Below, piece after piece: positions 1 through 8,173 of a DNA stretch of 17,234 bases; within the stretch, counting starts at the first letter, position 1; the number at the start of each line of letters is the position of its first letter. A program made the translations under genes and the position numbers. The notes under the pieces were generated by a model. It was not told the DNA's origin and did no database searches. It worked only from the letters and a program-made list of their open reading frames with translations. Origin of the DNA: an uncultured Kiloniellales bacterium (GTDB lineage: Bacteria > Pseudomonadota > Alphaproteobacteria > Kiloniellales > JAKSDN01); contig CALJXB010000188.1 of the NCBI GenBank assembly GCA_937974415.1, positions 1 through 17,234 on the forward strand, written 5' to 3'.

Positions 1-175
1 CGAGCAGAATCGCAACTATCATGACAAGCGCCTCGCCGCGGTTCGTCGGGAGGACAAAGAGAATCGCTTTCTTCAGATTGTCATAGACTGTCCGTCCAGC
101 CCGCACAGCCTCGGCGATGGTCGCGAAGGTGACGTTCGTCATTCCGGACTCCATGGGATCGGTTGAGCGCGCCAT
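1..175 (-). pseudogene. C-terminal fragment of a P-type cation-transporting ATPase, cut by the left edge
   Basis: Reading from an ATG at 175 toward the left edge gives 58 codons with no stop. From about residue 17 the product matches the segment that joins the phosphorylation domain to the C-terminal membrane helices of P2-type (Ca2+-like) ATPases: FATIAEAV, then GRTVYDNLKKAI, then a helix with PTNRGEAL. In an intact pump this segment follows the TGDGVNDAP hinge. Neither the hinge nor the DKTGT phosphorylation site is present: the same frame upstream runs into the GMC remnant and shows no ATPase homology. The fragment could not pump ions alone. A stand-alone C-terminal membrane protein is possible, and the part beyond the window is unseen. 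Confidence 0.7.
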
Positions 176-192
176 TTCGAAGGTACCACGGT

Positions 193-822
193 TTAGGTCG
201 CCATGATGTGGCGGGCCGTGCGCACCGCCAGCGCGGCGATGGTCAGGGTCGGGGCGTTGACCGGCATGGTGACATGGGCGCTCGAGCCGAGAACGAAGAG
301 GTTCGGATGCTGGTGGGATCGCTGGTAGGGATCGACGACCGACGACCGTGGGTCGGTACCCATCCGCGCCGTTCCGCCGATGATCGCATTCGAGAGATAG
401 GGCTCGTTCGACCGGACCTCATTCGAGCCGAGCCGTTTCAGCACCTCTCGGTTGATCTCTTCGGACCGCGCGAGGCCCGCGCGAGTGTAGGCGTCCATCG
501 TGACCGAGACCTTCGGCTTCGGCACCCCGGCGGTGTCGCGCGCCTCGGCGAGCGTCAGGCGGTTCTCCGGGTCGGGCAGGATCTCGGCCGAGGAGTTCAG
601 CTTGAGATGGCGCGAGACAATACGGTTCAGTTCGCGCGACAAATCCTGCCTCCTCATCCCCTGGGCGATCAGCTGCTTCGCCACGTCGACGCCGTCGGAA
701 TTGCCGCTGTGGCCGCTGTTCATGAACGAGGTGCCGACCGCGGCATGGTCGGCGCGGAACGGGCCGTCGCTTCCTCGGGCGAGCTTGTCGTGAGCGCTTG
801 CGAACTCACGACTTGGTAACCG
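193..822 (-). pseudogene. C-terminal remnant of a GMC-family oxidoreductase
   Basis: The frame is open from about 877 down to a TAA at 193-195. An internal ATG at 723 would give 176 residues, but protein-like sequence continues upstream of it. The C-terminal GMC substrate domain is clear: an ILPDPENRLTL segment, GVPKPKVSV, GGTARMGTDP, SSVVDP, NLFVLGSS and NAPTLTIAALAVRTA. GMC enzymes usually have 500 or more residues with an N-terminal FAD-binding GxGxxG fold. That half is missing, and the frame closes inside the end of the upstream permease gene. The His expected just before IIGGT appears to be Ala, which also suggests decay. The family oxidises alcohols or sugars with FAD; this copy is probably inactive. 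The upstream boundary is approximate. Confidence 0.65.
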
Positions 823-1933
823 AGATCGTCTTCCTGAAGCGTGCGGCGGCGAAGAGAAAAAAGACGCTCCCGATGGCCGTCACGAGCAGGAACTGGGGCC
901 ACACGATCTCGAGGCCGGCGCCGCGGTAGAGAATCGCCTGGGCGAAGCTCACGAAATGGACCGAAGGCACGGCCTGCATGATCGTTTGGAGGATCTCCGG
1001 CTGGCCTTCGATCGGCGTCTCCCCGCCCGAAAGCATGTTCATCGGCAAGACCACCAAGATGAAAAGGAGGCCGAACTGGGGCATCGAGCGGGCCAGGGTC
1101 GCCAGGAAAATGCCCAGCGCCGTGGCGAAAAAGAGGTAGAGGGCCGTTCCCGCCAGGAACAGCGGCTTGGAGCCGACGGTGGGCACCTGCAGCAAGATCT
1201 CGACGACCAGCCACAGGGACAGGCCGCAGGCGATCAGAATGACCAGGCCGTTCGCCCAGACCTTGGCCACCATGATCTCCAGGGGCGTGAGCGGCATGAC
1301 CAGGAGGTGTTCGATGGTGCCGTGTTCGCGCTCGCGGATCAGCGCCGCGCCGGTCAGGATGATCGACAGCATGGTGATATTGTTGATGATCTCCATGACG
1401 CTGGTGAACCACGAGCTGGTGATGTTGGGGTTGAAGGCGTAGCGGGCTTTTAGGTCGACGGGGTAGGTCGCGCCGACGGCGCGTTCGTCCACGAACTCGG
1501 TGATGACCTGGGTCAGGATGCCGGTGATGTGGCGTTCGCCGGTGCCGGCCTGCATCATGGCGGTGGCGTCGATGTTGAGCTGCAGCGACGGCCGACGCCC
1601 GGCGAGGAGGTCGGCCTCGAAGTCGCCGGGAATGACGATCACGAAGGTATAGGCGCCCGTATCCATGCCCGCATCGATGTCCCGGAACGAGATCAGCGCC
1701 GGCTCGCGAAAATAGGGCGGGAGGAAAGCCTCGCGAAGGCGCAGCGAGAGCTGGGAACGGTCCTCGTCGACGATGGCGATGGCGCTGTTGTTGAGGTCGT
1801 GGGAGATCCCCGTGGCCGCGGCGTAGACCGAGACCGTGAAGGTGAAGAGAATCAGCGACAGCATGACCGCGTCGCGGCGCAGGCTATAAAGCTCCTTGAT
1901 TCCCAAACGGAAGATGTTGCTCAGGGACCGCAT
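806..1933 (-). CDS. yhhJ: ABC-2 type transporter permease, YhhJ-like
   Basis: The 375-residue integral membrane subunit belongs to an ABC-2 type system in the inner membrane, probably an exporter. There is one N-terminal helix at about residues 22-42, a large extracytoplasmic domain (about 45-170), then a block of membrane helices from about 176 to the end. The hallmark ABC-2 motif EREHGTIEHLLVMP starts at residue 201, after the second helix. Its ATG lies two bases after the rbbA stop, with GGAG upstream, so it is the last gene of a yhiI-rbbA-yhhJ operon. The size and gene order match the Escherichia coli yhhJ locus. The substrate is unknown. Its 3' end overlaps the open frame of the GMC remnant. 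The family call is firm; the symbol is by synteny and similarity. Confidence 0.88.
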   Translation of the reverse strand: MRSLSNIFRLGIKELYSLRRDAVMLSLILFTFTVSVYAAATGISHDLNNSAIAIVDEDRSQLSLRLREAFLPPYFREPALISFRDIDAGMDTGAYTFVIVIPGDFEADLLAGRRPSLQLNIDATAMMQAGTGERHITGILTQVITEFVDERAVGATYPVDLKARYAFNPNITSSWFTSVMEIINNITMLSIILTGAALIREREHGTIEHLLVMPLTPLEIMVAKVWANGLVILIACGLSLWLVVEILLQVPTVGSKPLFLAGTALYLFFATALGIFLATLARSMPQFGLLFILVVLPMNMLSGGETPIEGQPEILQTIMQAVPSVHFVSFAQAILYRGAGLEIVWPQFLLVTAIGSVFFLFAAARFRKTISVTKS

Positions 1934-1935
1934 CC

Positions 1936-4692
1936 TTAGCGCTCCTGACCCTTCAGCAGCAGCAGGCTCGCAATCGTGAGGGCGGGCGGGAAGAGGGCGA
2001 GCGCGAGGAAGCTGGCGGACAAGTCGCCAAAGTCCAGGGCCTTGGTGAAGGTGCCGACCGAGATGGTCATGAAGTGAGTCGTCGGATAGGCCTGGCCGAC
2101 CAACGCGGCGGCGCCTTCGAGGGAGGACACGGGCTGCATCAGCCCCGAGAACTGGATGGCGGGCAGTGTCGTCCCGATTGCCGTGCCGAAGAGGGCGGCG
2201 GCCTGGGTCCGCGTGAAGCTCGATATCACGAGACCGAGCCCTGTGGTCGCGGTGACGTAAAGCAGGGCTGCCAGGCTGAGGGCGAAAAAGCTTCCCTTGA
2301 GGGGCACGCCGAATAGGAAAACCGCCATGGCGACCATGACAAGATAGCTGCTCATGCCGATCGCGATATAGGGAAGCTGCTTGCAGAGCAGGAACTCCAG
2401 GCGCGTCACCGGCGTGACGTAGAGGTTGGTGATTTGGCCGAGCTCCTTCTCCCGGACGACACCGAGGGCCATGAGGATCGCCGGGATAAAGACCAAGAGG
2501 ATTGCGATGTTGGACGGGACCATGGCGAACACGCTCTTGAAGTCCTGGTTGTAGCGGTAGCGCGGCTCCAGGCCGACCGGAAGGCCCGGGAGCTCTTCGC
2601 CGTAGGTCTCGAAGGCCAGGTCGCTCAGGTAGCGTAGGTGCACGCCTTCCAGGTAGCCGCGAATCGTCTCGGCGCGGAACGGCATGGCGCCGTCGATCCA
2701 GGCGGCAATCTCCGGCCGGCGTCCGCGCAGTAGGTCTTTGCCGAAGCCGGGCGGGATCTCGAGGGCAAGGGTGACGTCGCCGTTGCGCAGTTGGCGGTCC
2801 AAATCCGCGTGGTCAGCGAGGGGCGGGCGTTCGACGAAGTAGCGCGAGCCGGCGAAGCCCTCGAGATAGGTGCGGCTTTCCGGGCTCGCGTCGCGGTCGA
2901 GCACGGCATAGGTGAGGTCCTCCACGTCGAAGGTGATGCCGTAACCGAAGACCAGCATGAGGATCACCGTGCCGAGCAGGGCGAAGGCCAGCCGAATGGG
3001 ATCCCGCCGGATCTCCATGGACTCCCTCATGCTGTAGGCCAGCGCCCGGTGCCAGTCGAAAGCCAGAGGATGCCGGCCGCCAGCAGCGTCGCGTTCTTTG
3101 CTTGGCCCAGCGTTCGGAGGGGCCAAGGTTCGGGTGTCGTCTTGCGCCGGCTTGTCGCCGGAGGCCTCCTCCAGATAGGCGATGAAGGCTTCCTCGAGGC
3201 TGCCAGCGCCTTTCTCGGTGATGAGAGCCGCCGGGGTGTCGCTGGCCAGAACCCGGCCGGCGTGCATGAGGGAGATGCGGTCGCAGCGCGTCGCCTCGTT
3301 CATGAAGTGGGTCGAGATGAAGATCGTGACGCCGCCGTTGCGGGACAGATCGATCAGGATCTCCCAGAAGCCGTCCCGGGCGACCGGGTCGACCCCCGAG
3401 GTCGGCTCGTCGAGGATCAGAATCTCCGGCTCGTGGATGATGGCGACGGCCAGCGAAAGCCGCTGCCGGACGCCCAACGGCAGCTTCTCTGTAAGCTCGT
3501 CGGCGTAGTCGGCGAGGCCAAAGCGGTCGATCAGCTCGTCGACCCGGCCGGCAATGCGCCGGCGCGGTAGATGGAACAGCCTGGCATGCAGATCGAGGTT
3601 CTGCCTGACGGTCAGCTCGGCGTAGAGCGAGAAGGCCTGGGACATGTAGCCGACCTTCTTGCGGGTTTCCAGGTCGTGCGCCTTGGCCTCCTCGCCGAAC
3701 AGCCAGGCCGTGCCTTCGGAGGCCGGCAGCAGTCCCGTCAGCATCTTCATGGTGGTGGTCTTGCCGCAGCCGTTGGAGCCCAGGAAGCCGAAAATTTCGC
3801 CGCGCGCGATCTCGAAGCTGGCCCGGTCGACGGCGGTGAAATCGCCGAAGCGGCGGGTCAGGCCTTCCGCAATGATGGCCGGCGGGCCGTCGCGCATCGT
3901 GCGGGGCGGGACCTCCAGGGTCCGGTGCTCGCGGCCGTGCCGCTCCGGCAGCAGCGCGACGAAGGCCTCTTCGAGACTCTCGCAGCCGGCCCGGGCCTTG
4001 ATCTCCGCCGGGCTTCCGGTCGCAAGCACCGCGCCGTCGTTCATGGCGACCAGCAGATCGAATTTCTCGGCCTCGTCCATGTAGGCGGTGGCGACCAGCA
4101 CGCCCATGGCTGGGCGCCGCGCGCGGATGCGCTCGATCAGGTCCCAGAACTGACGCCGCGACAGGGGATCCACGCCGGTCGTCGGCTCGTCGAGAATCAG
4201 CAGGTCCGGGTCGTGGATCAGGGCGCAGCAGAGCCCAAGCTTCTGCTTCATGCCGCCCGACAGCTTGCCGGCCGGCCGCTCGGCGAAGGGATCGAGCCCG
4301 GTGCTCCTGAGCAGGGCCTCGATCCGCTCGCGCCTCTCGCGCCGGCCCTGGCCGAACAGCCGGCCGAAGAACGCCAGGTTCTCGGAAATCGTGAGATCCA
4401 TGTAGAGATTGCTGCCCAGACCCTGGGGCATATAGGCGATCCGGGGGCACACCAGCCGCCGGTGGGCGGAGCTGGCCATGTCGCCCCCGAGGGCCATGAC
4501 CCGCCCGCTCTGGATCTTGCGGGCGCCGGCGACGAGCCCGAGCAGGGTCGATTTGCCCACCCCGTCCGGCCCGACGATGCCCACCATGCGCCCCCCGGGC
4601 AGTTCGAGGGCGACGCCGTCGAGGGCCACGGTCTTGCCGTAGCGGTGGGAGACGCCCTCGACGCGAACCGAGGGCCGAACCTCTTCGCTCAT
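1936..4692 (-). CDS. rbbA: RbbA-like fused ABC transporter: two ATPase domains plus ABC-2 permease
   Basis: The protein has 918 residues. ATPase domain 1 has Walker A GPDGVGKS (41-48), signature LSGGM (144-148) and Walker B LLILDEP (164-170). Domain 2 has Walker A GSNGCGKT (305-312) and Walker B ILILDEP (424-430), but its signature is degenerate, LPLGV (404-408). Domain 1 has TAYM where the switch histidine is expected, whereas domain 2 keeps STH. A linker at about 510-545 leads to an ABC-2 permease half with an REKELGQI motif near residue 746. E. coli RbbA (YhiH), of similar size and layout, was reported to bind ribosomes; a transport role is also likely from the architecture. It overlaps yhiI by four bases (ATGA) and precedes yhhJ by two, so the three are probably translated together. 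Confidence 0.92.
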   Translation of the reverse strand: MSEEVRPSVRVEGVSHRYGKTVALDGVALELPGGRMVGIVGPDGVGKSTLLGLVAGARKIQSGRVMALGGDMASSAHRRLVCPRIAYMPQGLGSNLYMDLTISENLAFFGRLFGQGRRERRERIEALLRSTGLDPFAERPAGKLSGGMKQKLGLCCALIHDPDLLILDEPTTGVDPLSRRQFWDLIERIRARRPAMGVLVATAYMDEAEKFDLLVAMNDGAVLATGSPAEIKARAGCESLEEAFVALLPERHGREHRTLEVPPRTMRDGPPAIIAEGLTRRFGDFTAVDRASFEIARGEIFGFLGSNGCGKTTTMKMLTGLLPASEGTAWLFGEEAKAHDLETRKKVGYMSQAFSLYAELTVRQNLDLHARLFHLPRRRIAGRVDELIDRFGLADYADELTEKLPLGVRQRLSLAVAIIHEPEILILDEPTSGVDPVARDGFWEILIDLSRNGGVTIFISTHFMNEATRCDRISLMHAGRVLASDTPAALITEKGAGSLEEAFIAYLEEASGDKPAQDDTRTLAPPNAGPSKERDAAGGRHPLAFDWHRALAYSMRESMEIRRDPIRLAFALLGTVILMLVFGYGITFDVEDLTYAVLDRDASPESRTYLEGFAGSRYFVERPPLADHADLDRQLRNGDVTLALEIPPGFGKDLLRGRRPEIAAWIDGAMPFRAETIRGYLEGVHLRYLSDLAFETYGEELPGLPVGLEPRYRYNQDFKSVFAMVPSNIAILLVFIPAILMALGVVREKELGQITNLYVTPVTRLEFLLCKQLPYIAIGMSSYLVMVAMAVFLFGVPLKGSFFALSLAALLYVTATTGLGLVISSFTRTQAAALFGTAIGTTLPAIQFSGLMQPVSSLEGAAALVGQAYPTTHFMTISVGTFTKALDFGDLSASFLALALFPPALTIASLLLLKGQER

Positions 4693-5684
4693 TGGCCCGG
4701 CGCTGGAGGCAGCTTGACCGCGAGCCGTGCCGGCCAGCCGCCGTCGGGCCCGAGCAAGACGTAGGCCTCGCCCGGCAGGCCGGTCTTCACCTTTTCCCGG
4801 TGGAGCCGCAGAAGCTCGGGATCGATTTTGACCTTGACGCGAAACATGAGCTTCTCGCGCTCGCTCCGGGTCTCCACCTCTCGCGGCGTAAACTGGGCCT
4901 CGGCCGCGACGAAGGAGACTCTGGCGGGAATCACGTATTCGGGCACGGCGTCGATAACGATCCGCGCGTCCGAGCCGATCCGCACCCGGCCGACCTGGGC
5001 GGTCGGCAGAAAGATCGTCATGTAAACGTCGGTCAGTTCGAGGACCGTTACGACCTTGCCGCCGGCGGCCAGCACTTCGCCGGGTTCCGCAAGGCGGTAC
5101 TGAACGCGGCCGTCCCGCGGCGTCTTGAGCTCCGAGTCGTCGATCCGGGTCTGGATCCGCCTGGCCTCCGCTGCCGCGGATTCGACGGCACGCTGGGTGC
5201 TCAAGAGATGCGCGCGCGCCGCCTCCAGGGCCGCCTTGGCGGCGTCCCGCTCCGTTTGCCGCTGGTCGAGGCGTGCCTGCGAAACATGGCCCTTGTTGAT
5301 CAGGAAGGAGGCGCGCGCGAGCTCCTGGTTGGCGAAGGTCAGCTCGCTCACCCGCTGGGCGACTTGCGCCTCCGCCTCCGCCACGTCCTCCTCGGCCTCG
5401 GCGACCTCGGCGTCGGCCTTGGCGAGGCTCGCCATGAGTTCCGCGGTATCCATGCGGGCGAGAACCTGACCGGCTTCGACCGTGTCCCCTTCCTCAACCA
5501 GGACCTCGGCGACGCGCCCGGCGTACTTGGTCGCGATATGGACCTCCTCGGCCTCGATCCGGCCGTTGCCGGAGGCGATGTGGTCCGGTAGTTGGTCCTG
5601 CTGCGTCCGCCACCAGTAATATCCGCCGCCGACGGCACCGCCGGCGACAAGCAAGGCAACGAGAAGGACTCTGAGACTCTTCAA
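4689..5684 (-). CDS. yhiI: HlyD-family membrane-fusion protein, YhiI-like
   Basis: The 331-residue periplasmic adaptor is expected to link the RbbA/YhhJ transporter to an outer-membrane channel or to stabilise it. An N-terminal helix (about 4-24) anchors or exports it. A lipoyl-like half-motif follows at about 43-79 ([18 protein letters not shown]), then a long Ala/Glu-rich coiled-coil hairpin at about 80-190, the returning lipoyl half ([18 protein letters not shown]), and a beta-barrel domain. The start is TTG at 5682-5684, chosen because AGGA lies about nine bases upstream and the residues after it form a proper membrane anchor; no ATG nearby gives both. Its stop overlaps the rbbA start. 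It is the first gene of the operon, so the promoter should lie in 5685-5973. The family is secure, the substrate unknown. Confidence 0.88.
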   Translation of the reverse strand: MKSLRVLLVALLVAGGAVGGGYYWWRTQQDQLPDHIASGNGRIEAEEVHIATKYAGRVAEVLVEEGDTVEAGQVLARMDTAELMASLAKADAEVAEAEEDVAEAEAQVAQRVSELTFANQELARASFLINKGHVSQARLDQRQTERDAAKAALEAARAHLLSTQRAVESAAAEARRIQTRIDDSELKTPRDGRVQYRLAEPGEVLAAGGKVVTVLELTDVYMTIFLPTAQVGRVRIGSDARIVIDAVPEYVIPARVSFVAAEAQFTPREVETRSEREKLMFRVKVKIDPELLRLHREKVKTGLPGEAYVLLGPDGGWPARLAVKLPPAPGQ

Positions 5685-5973
5685 GGCTTGATTCCTATGG
5701 CAGCACGGAGTTTCACCGGGCGCACCGGCGCCCGCGCAGCGGGACAGGGGGCCATTTTTACCGGCCCGAGACCGGACATGGGAGTCCTTCCGCGCCCTCC
5801 GTCAACAGCCGGGAAAGCAAACCGCTTGCAAACCTCACCAGAGACCAGGAGGGAGCCCGCAATTGGCGCCATCGTCACTCCGCTGGCGCGTGCAGGCGCG
5901 AGATCCACGCGGCCGGACTCCCGAAGCGGCGGCGACTGGCCGGGCCGAAATCAGGGGCTTCGGGGCAGGTTGC
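5685..5973. other. intergenic gap upstream of the yhiI operon
   Basis: This gap lies between the yhiI start and the uspA stop on the minus strand and should contain the promoter of the three-gene transporter operon. I see no FNR-type palindrome and no convincing gene here; a 75-codon minus-strand frame looks like noise. A perfect 7-bp stem with a 4-base loop lies at 5717-5734 (arms CGGGCGC and GCGCCCG). No T-run follows on either strand, so it is not a clear rho-independent terminator. Confidence 0.4.
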
Positions 5974-6501
5974 CTACTTCACCGTCACACAGGAACAGGG
6001 GCTCAACTGGCTCACCTTGTGGGAGACGCTGCCCATGAGGAGACCCTTGAGGTCGCTGAGGCCGCGGCTGCCCATGACGATGAGGTTGGCGCCCTCCTTT
6101 TCCGCGTGCTGCAGGATCTGCTCGGCCGGGTCGCCGTCGGCGACAGTGCTGGAGACCTCTTGGACGCCCCTGTCCCGGGCGACGCGCTTGGCGTCCGTCA
6201 GGATGTTTTCGGCCAGGAACTGAAGCACCTGCTGGGTCTGTTCCTCCGATTCGGCGGCCGCGCCGAACACGGTCGAGGCGGGAAACTTGCCCTCGGGCGA
6301 GAGCGGCGCGCCGCCCGCCGGCCTGGGGGCGATGTTTTCGACCTGCGCCATGCGCCGGACCCCTTCGGACAACGGCCCCTCGGGCGTGACGTGGAGCAGC
6401 ACCAGGCGGGCCTCGTACTTGCCCGCGATATCCGATGCCAAGATAACGGCCTTCTTGGCATGGTCCGATCCGTCGGTCGGAACCAGAATCGTCTCGAACA
6501 T
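5974..6501 (-). CDS. universal stress protein, UspA family, ATP-binding type
   Basis: The product is 175 residues from the ATG at 6501, chosen over an upstream start at 6549 because GGAGGAA precedes it at a proper distance and the protein then opens with the family's MFETILVPTDGSDHA. The nucleotide-binding signature G-x2-G-x9-G-S is intact: GSRG at 144-147 and GS at 157-158, so this is the ATP-binding, MJ0577-like class. A Gly/Pro-rich insert at about 55-90 makes it longer than the usual 140-150 residues. The C-terminus, SPCSCVTVK, carries two cysteines. UspA proteins are cytoplasmic and accumulate under starvation or respiratory stress. The gene lies 99 bases downstream of the 86-residue gene and may share its FNR-type promoter, which would fit the reductase regulon next door. 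Confidence 0.9.
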   Translation of the reverse strand: MFETILVPTDGSDHAKKAVILASDIAGKYEARLVLLHVTPEGPLSEGVRRMAQVENIAPRPAGGAPLSPEGKFPASTVFGAAAESEEQTQQVLQFLAENILTDAKRVARDRGVQEVSSTVADGDPAEQILQHAEKEGANLIVMGSRGLSDLKGLLMGSVSHKVSQLSPCSCVTVK

Positions 6502-6559
6502 GATTGCTTCCTCCAATCGCTCTTCGCTGGTCGATTGCCGTGATCGCATCGACGAGGCC

Positions 6560-6578
6560 GCCGTGGCGAAGCCACGGC
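6560..6578. other. perfect 8-bp hairpin between the 86-aa gene and uspA
   Basis: The arms GCCGTGGC (6560-6567) and GCCACGGC (6571-6578) are perfect complements around a GAA loop. The element lies in the 99-bp gap between the stop of the upstream gene and the uspA start. No T-run follows, so it is more likely an RNA-processing or attenuation structure than a strong terminator. Function is inferred only. Confidence 0.45.
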
Positions 6579-6600
6579 TCGGGGTCTTGCCAATGGCGGC

Positions 6601-6861
6601 CTAGTCTCGGTCCTCGCCGAAATCTTCGTCGGCGGTCAGGATGTCGTAGACTTGGGCGACGACACCGGCGAGAGGGCGGCGCTCTTCGCCCATGACGCCC
6701 GTCAGGCCCGAAGCCCAGGCCGCGGCTGTCTCCAGGTCGGCGGCGGTGGCGCCCGCGCGCTCGATCGCCGCCACCTTGGAATCCTCGATGTTGCCGGCGA
6801 TCCTGAGAATGTCGCTGCGGCCGAGGGTGGCGGCCACGCCGGTGTGGTCCTCTGAGTTCAT
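6601..6861 (-). CDS. uncharacterised 86-residue acidic protein upstream of uspA
   Basis: I do not recognise a named family. The protein is small, soluble and acidic, with no cysteine, signal peptide or membrane helix. It reads as mostly helical: an N-terminal segment with ILRIAGNIEDSKVAAI, then GATAADLETAAAWASG, then a loop with MGEERRPL, and a helix ending VYDILTADEDF. This layout suggests a small regulatory or adaptor protein. The ATG at 6859-6861 has GGAGCG about ten bases upstream. A perfect FNR/DNR-type palindrome is centred 70 bases upstream of the start, and uspA follows on the same strand, so it is probably induced with uspA under NO or low oxygen. Codon use matches the neighbours. 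That it is coding is likely; any function would be a guess. Confidence 0.7.
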   Translation of the reverse strand: MNSEDHTGVAATLGRSDILRIAGNIEDSKVAAIERAGATAADLETAAAWASGLTGVMGEERRPLAGVVAQVYDILTADEDFGEDRD

Positions 6862-6924
6862 CGTTTCGCTCCGCTCTGCGGCATTGCTTCGAGCTCAGGC
6901 TGCTGCGCGCTGGCGGTCTGCGCA

Positions 6925-6938
6925 TTGACCCAGGTCAA
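6925..6938. promoter_or_regulatory. FNR/DNR-type operator upstream of the 86-aa gene and uspA
   Basis: TTGAC-CCAG-GTCAA is a perfect dyad with the FNR-family spacing (consensus TTGAT-N4-ATCAA). It lies in the 112-bp gap between the regulator stop and the next minus-strand start, and its centre is 70.5 bases from that start codon. A class II site centred at -41.5 would put the transcript start near 6890. No good -10 hexamer is visible there. Confidence 0.72.
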
Positions 6939-6973
6939 GACTCGGAAGACAGCGGCCCGGGCAAGCGCTGCCG

Positions 6974-7732
6974 TCAGGCCACTCCGGACTGCCGGTAACT
7001 CTCCTGGCGGCTGAGACGGCGGAGCTCCGCGACGTCGGAGATGCGCACCGAATTGCCGTCGGCCACGATGCCCTGGCCGCGCAGCCGCGCGAGGGACCGC
7101 GACAGGGTTTCGGGCTGCATGCCCAGGTGTTTGGCGATCACGGCCTTGTCTAACGGCAGGCGCACGATGGCGCCGCCGGTCTCTTCGGTGCAAAGCCCGG
7201 CCAGGTAGCCCGCCACCCGCTCGACGGAGGACTTGAGGCTCAGGTCCTCCACCTGGTTGACCAGCTGGCGCAGGCGTTTGGACATGGACGCCATCATTGT
7301 CATGACCAAGCGGCGGTCGTTGATGACCTTTTCGAGGAAGGGCTCGGCCGGAATGCAGAGCAGCCGCGAGTCCTCGACCATGGCGGCTGACACCGGATAG
7401 GAGCCTTCCTCGAAAACCGCCGCTTCGGCAAACGACTGGCCCCGCGGGACGACGGCGATGATCGCCTCGTCGCCTTGCGCCGTCGCACGAAACAGCTTCA
7501 CGCAGCCTTCCAGGACCACATAGAAGTGCCGTGCCGGATCGCCCTGCAGAAAGAGCAGACTCGCGGCGGGCTCCGCCGCGACCCGGGCCTCGCCGAGCAG
7601 GTGCAACACCTCGTCTTGCATCAGGCCGGAAAACAACGACAGTCCGAGAAGCAGCGGCATCTCGCCCTCTTCGATGCCGTGCGGCCGCCGGGTCGTCTCC
7701 GCCCTGTCGGGAAAGCCTCTCAAGCCTGTCAT
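6974..7732 (-). CDS. Crp/Fnr-family transcription regulator, DNR/NnrR-like
   Basis: The product has 252 residues. An effector-binding beta-roll (about 28-135, with GDPARHFYVVLEGCVKL and a glycine-rich PRGQSFAEAAVF turn) is joined by a long dimerisation helix (about 136-165) to a winged helix-turn-helix (about 190-235). The recognition helix reads PETLSRSLARL, with Glu208, Ser211 and Arg212. This E-x2-S-R pattern in FNR contacts the TTGAT half-site, and four such palindromes occur in this window. The N-terminal cysteine cluster of oxygen-sensing FNR is absent (only C77, C126 and C181), so it resembles DNR/NnrR, which sense NO, DNR through heme. AAGGGG precedes the ATG at 7732; a later ATG at 7660 is possible. 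It is divergent from the reductase operon and has its own box, suggesting autoregulation. Confidence 0.87.
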   Translation of the reverse strand: MTGLRGFPDRAETTRRPHGIEEGEMPLLLGLSLFSGLMQDEVLHLLGEARVAAEPAASLLFLQGDPARHFYVVLEGCVKLFRATAQGDEAIIAVVPRGQSFAEAAVFEEGSYPVSAAMVEDSRLLCIPAEPFLEKVINDRRLVMTMMASMSKRLRQLVNQVEDLSLKSSVERVAGYLAGLCTEETGGAIVRLPLDKAVIAKHLGMQPETLSRSLARLRGQGIVADGNSVRISDVAELRRLSRQESYRQSGVA

Positions 7733-7794
7733 AACACCGCCCCTTTTTCCATCGACCTCGCGAACCGGTCTAGCACCGGCAGCCAGGCCGGTAA

Positions 7795-7808
7795 TTGACC
7801 AGGATCAA
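7795..7808. promoter_or_regulatory. FNR/DNR-type operator, regulator-proximal
   Basis: TTGAC-CAGG-ATCAA matches the FNR consensus at nine of ten half-site positions. It lies in the 228-bp divergent gap between the regulator and the reductase operon, with its centre 69.5 bases from the regulator start. A site at -41.5 would place a minus-strand transcript start near 7760. Only a weak -10 (TAGACC, 7767-7772) is visible there. It probably serves autoregulation. Confidence 0.72.
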
Positions 7809-7867
7809 TTTCTGCACAGGAGTGCGCGGCCGGCCATCGGCCCTAAGAACGAAGAATCCGCGGCGGC

Positions 7868-7881
7868 TTGACGCAGATCAA
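7868..7881. promoter_or_regulatory. FNR/DNR-type operator, reductase-operon-proximal
   Basis: TTGAC-GCAG-ATCAA matches nine of ten consensus half-site positions and lies 73 bp from the companion site at 7795. Its centre is 86.5 bases before the first operon start at 7961. With class II geometry the transcript would start near 7916, and a plausible -10 hexamer TGAAAT lies at 7904-7909, at the right spacing. This is the best-supported promoter in the window. Confidence 0.75.
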
Positions 7882-7960
7882 GGACAGATCCCCTCCGCCG
7901 TCATGAAATTTCCCATCGGGGAAACCTTCATTACCTGGACAGAAGGAAGGACGGGCAGTC

Positions 7961-8161
7961 ATGAGCGATACCGAAGCTGCCGGCGGGACGGCTGGCCCCA
8001 AGGGCCCGGGCGGCACCGACGCCGCCGAGGGCAAGATCCCCTTCATGCAGCGCCTTCTCGACAACCCCTTTATGCTGCTCTTTCTCGGGGTCGTCATTCC
8101 GACCGTGTTCTACCTGATCTGGGGCATCCTGGAAGTGGCCCAGATTCCAATCGCGCAATAG
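7961..8161 (+). CDS. small single-helix membrane protein, first gene of the reductase operon
   Basis: The 66-residue protein has a Gly/Ala/Pro-rich hydrophilic N-terminus of about 25 residues and one membrane helix at about 37-60 (NPFMLLFLGVVIPTVFYLIWG). Its ATG follows a purine-rich GAAGGAAGGA stretch and comes 12 bases before the subunit II gene, itself preceded by GGGGGCGAG. Position and topology suggest a small accessory subunit of the heme-copper enzyme, comparable in kind to the one-helix subunits of other oxidases, but I see no recognisable motif and cannot name a family. It is the first gene after the FNR-type box at 7868. Its short length is the main doubt; the clean ribosome site, the spacing and the single helix argue that it is real. 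Confidence 0.72.
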   Translation: MSDTEAAGGTAGPKGPGGTDAAEGKIPFMQRLLDNPFMLLFLGVVIPTVFYLIWGILEVAQIPIAQ

Positions 8162-8173
8162 GGGGGCGAGTCC

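Noticed and set aside
720..1412. 230-codon minus-strand frame overlapping yhhJ
   Set aside because: It is a His/Arg/Pro-rich shadow in another frame of the yhhJ strand with no recognisable domain.
2813..4450. Minus-strand open frame of 545 codons inside rbbA
   Set aside because: It is an alternative frame of the same strand as RbbA, with Arg/Pro-rich noise and no domains, while the RbbA frame has all Walker motifs.
5681..5908. 75-codon minus-strand frame upstream of yhiI
   Set aside because: It has no ribosome site, no recognisable domain and an unremarkable composition; it ends across the yhiI TTG start.
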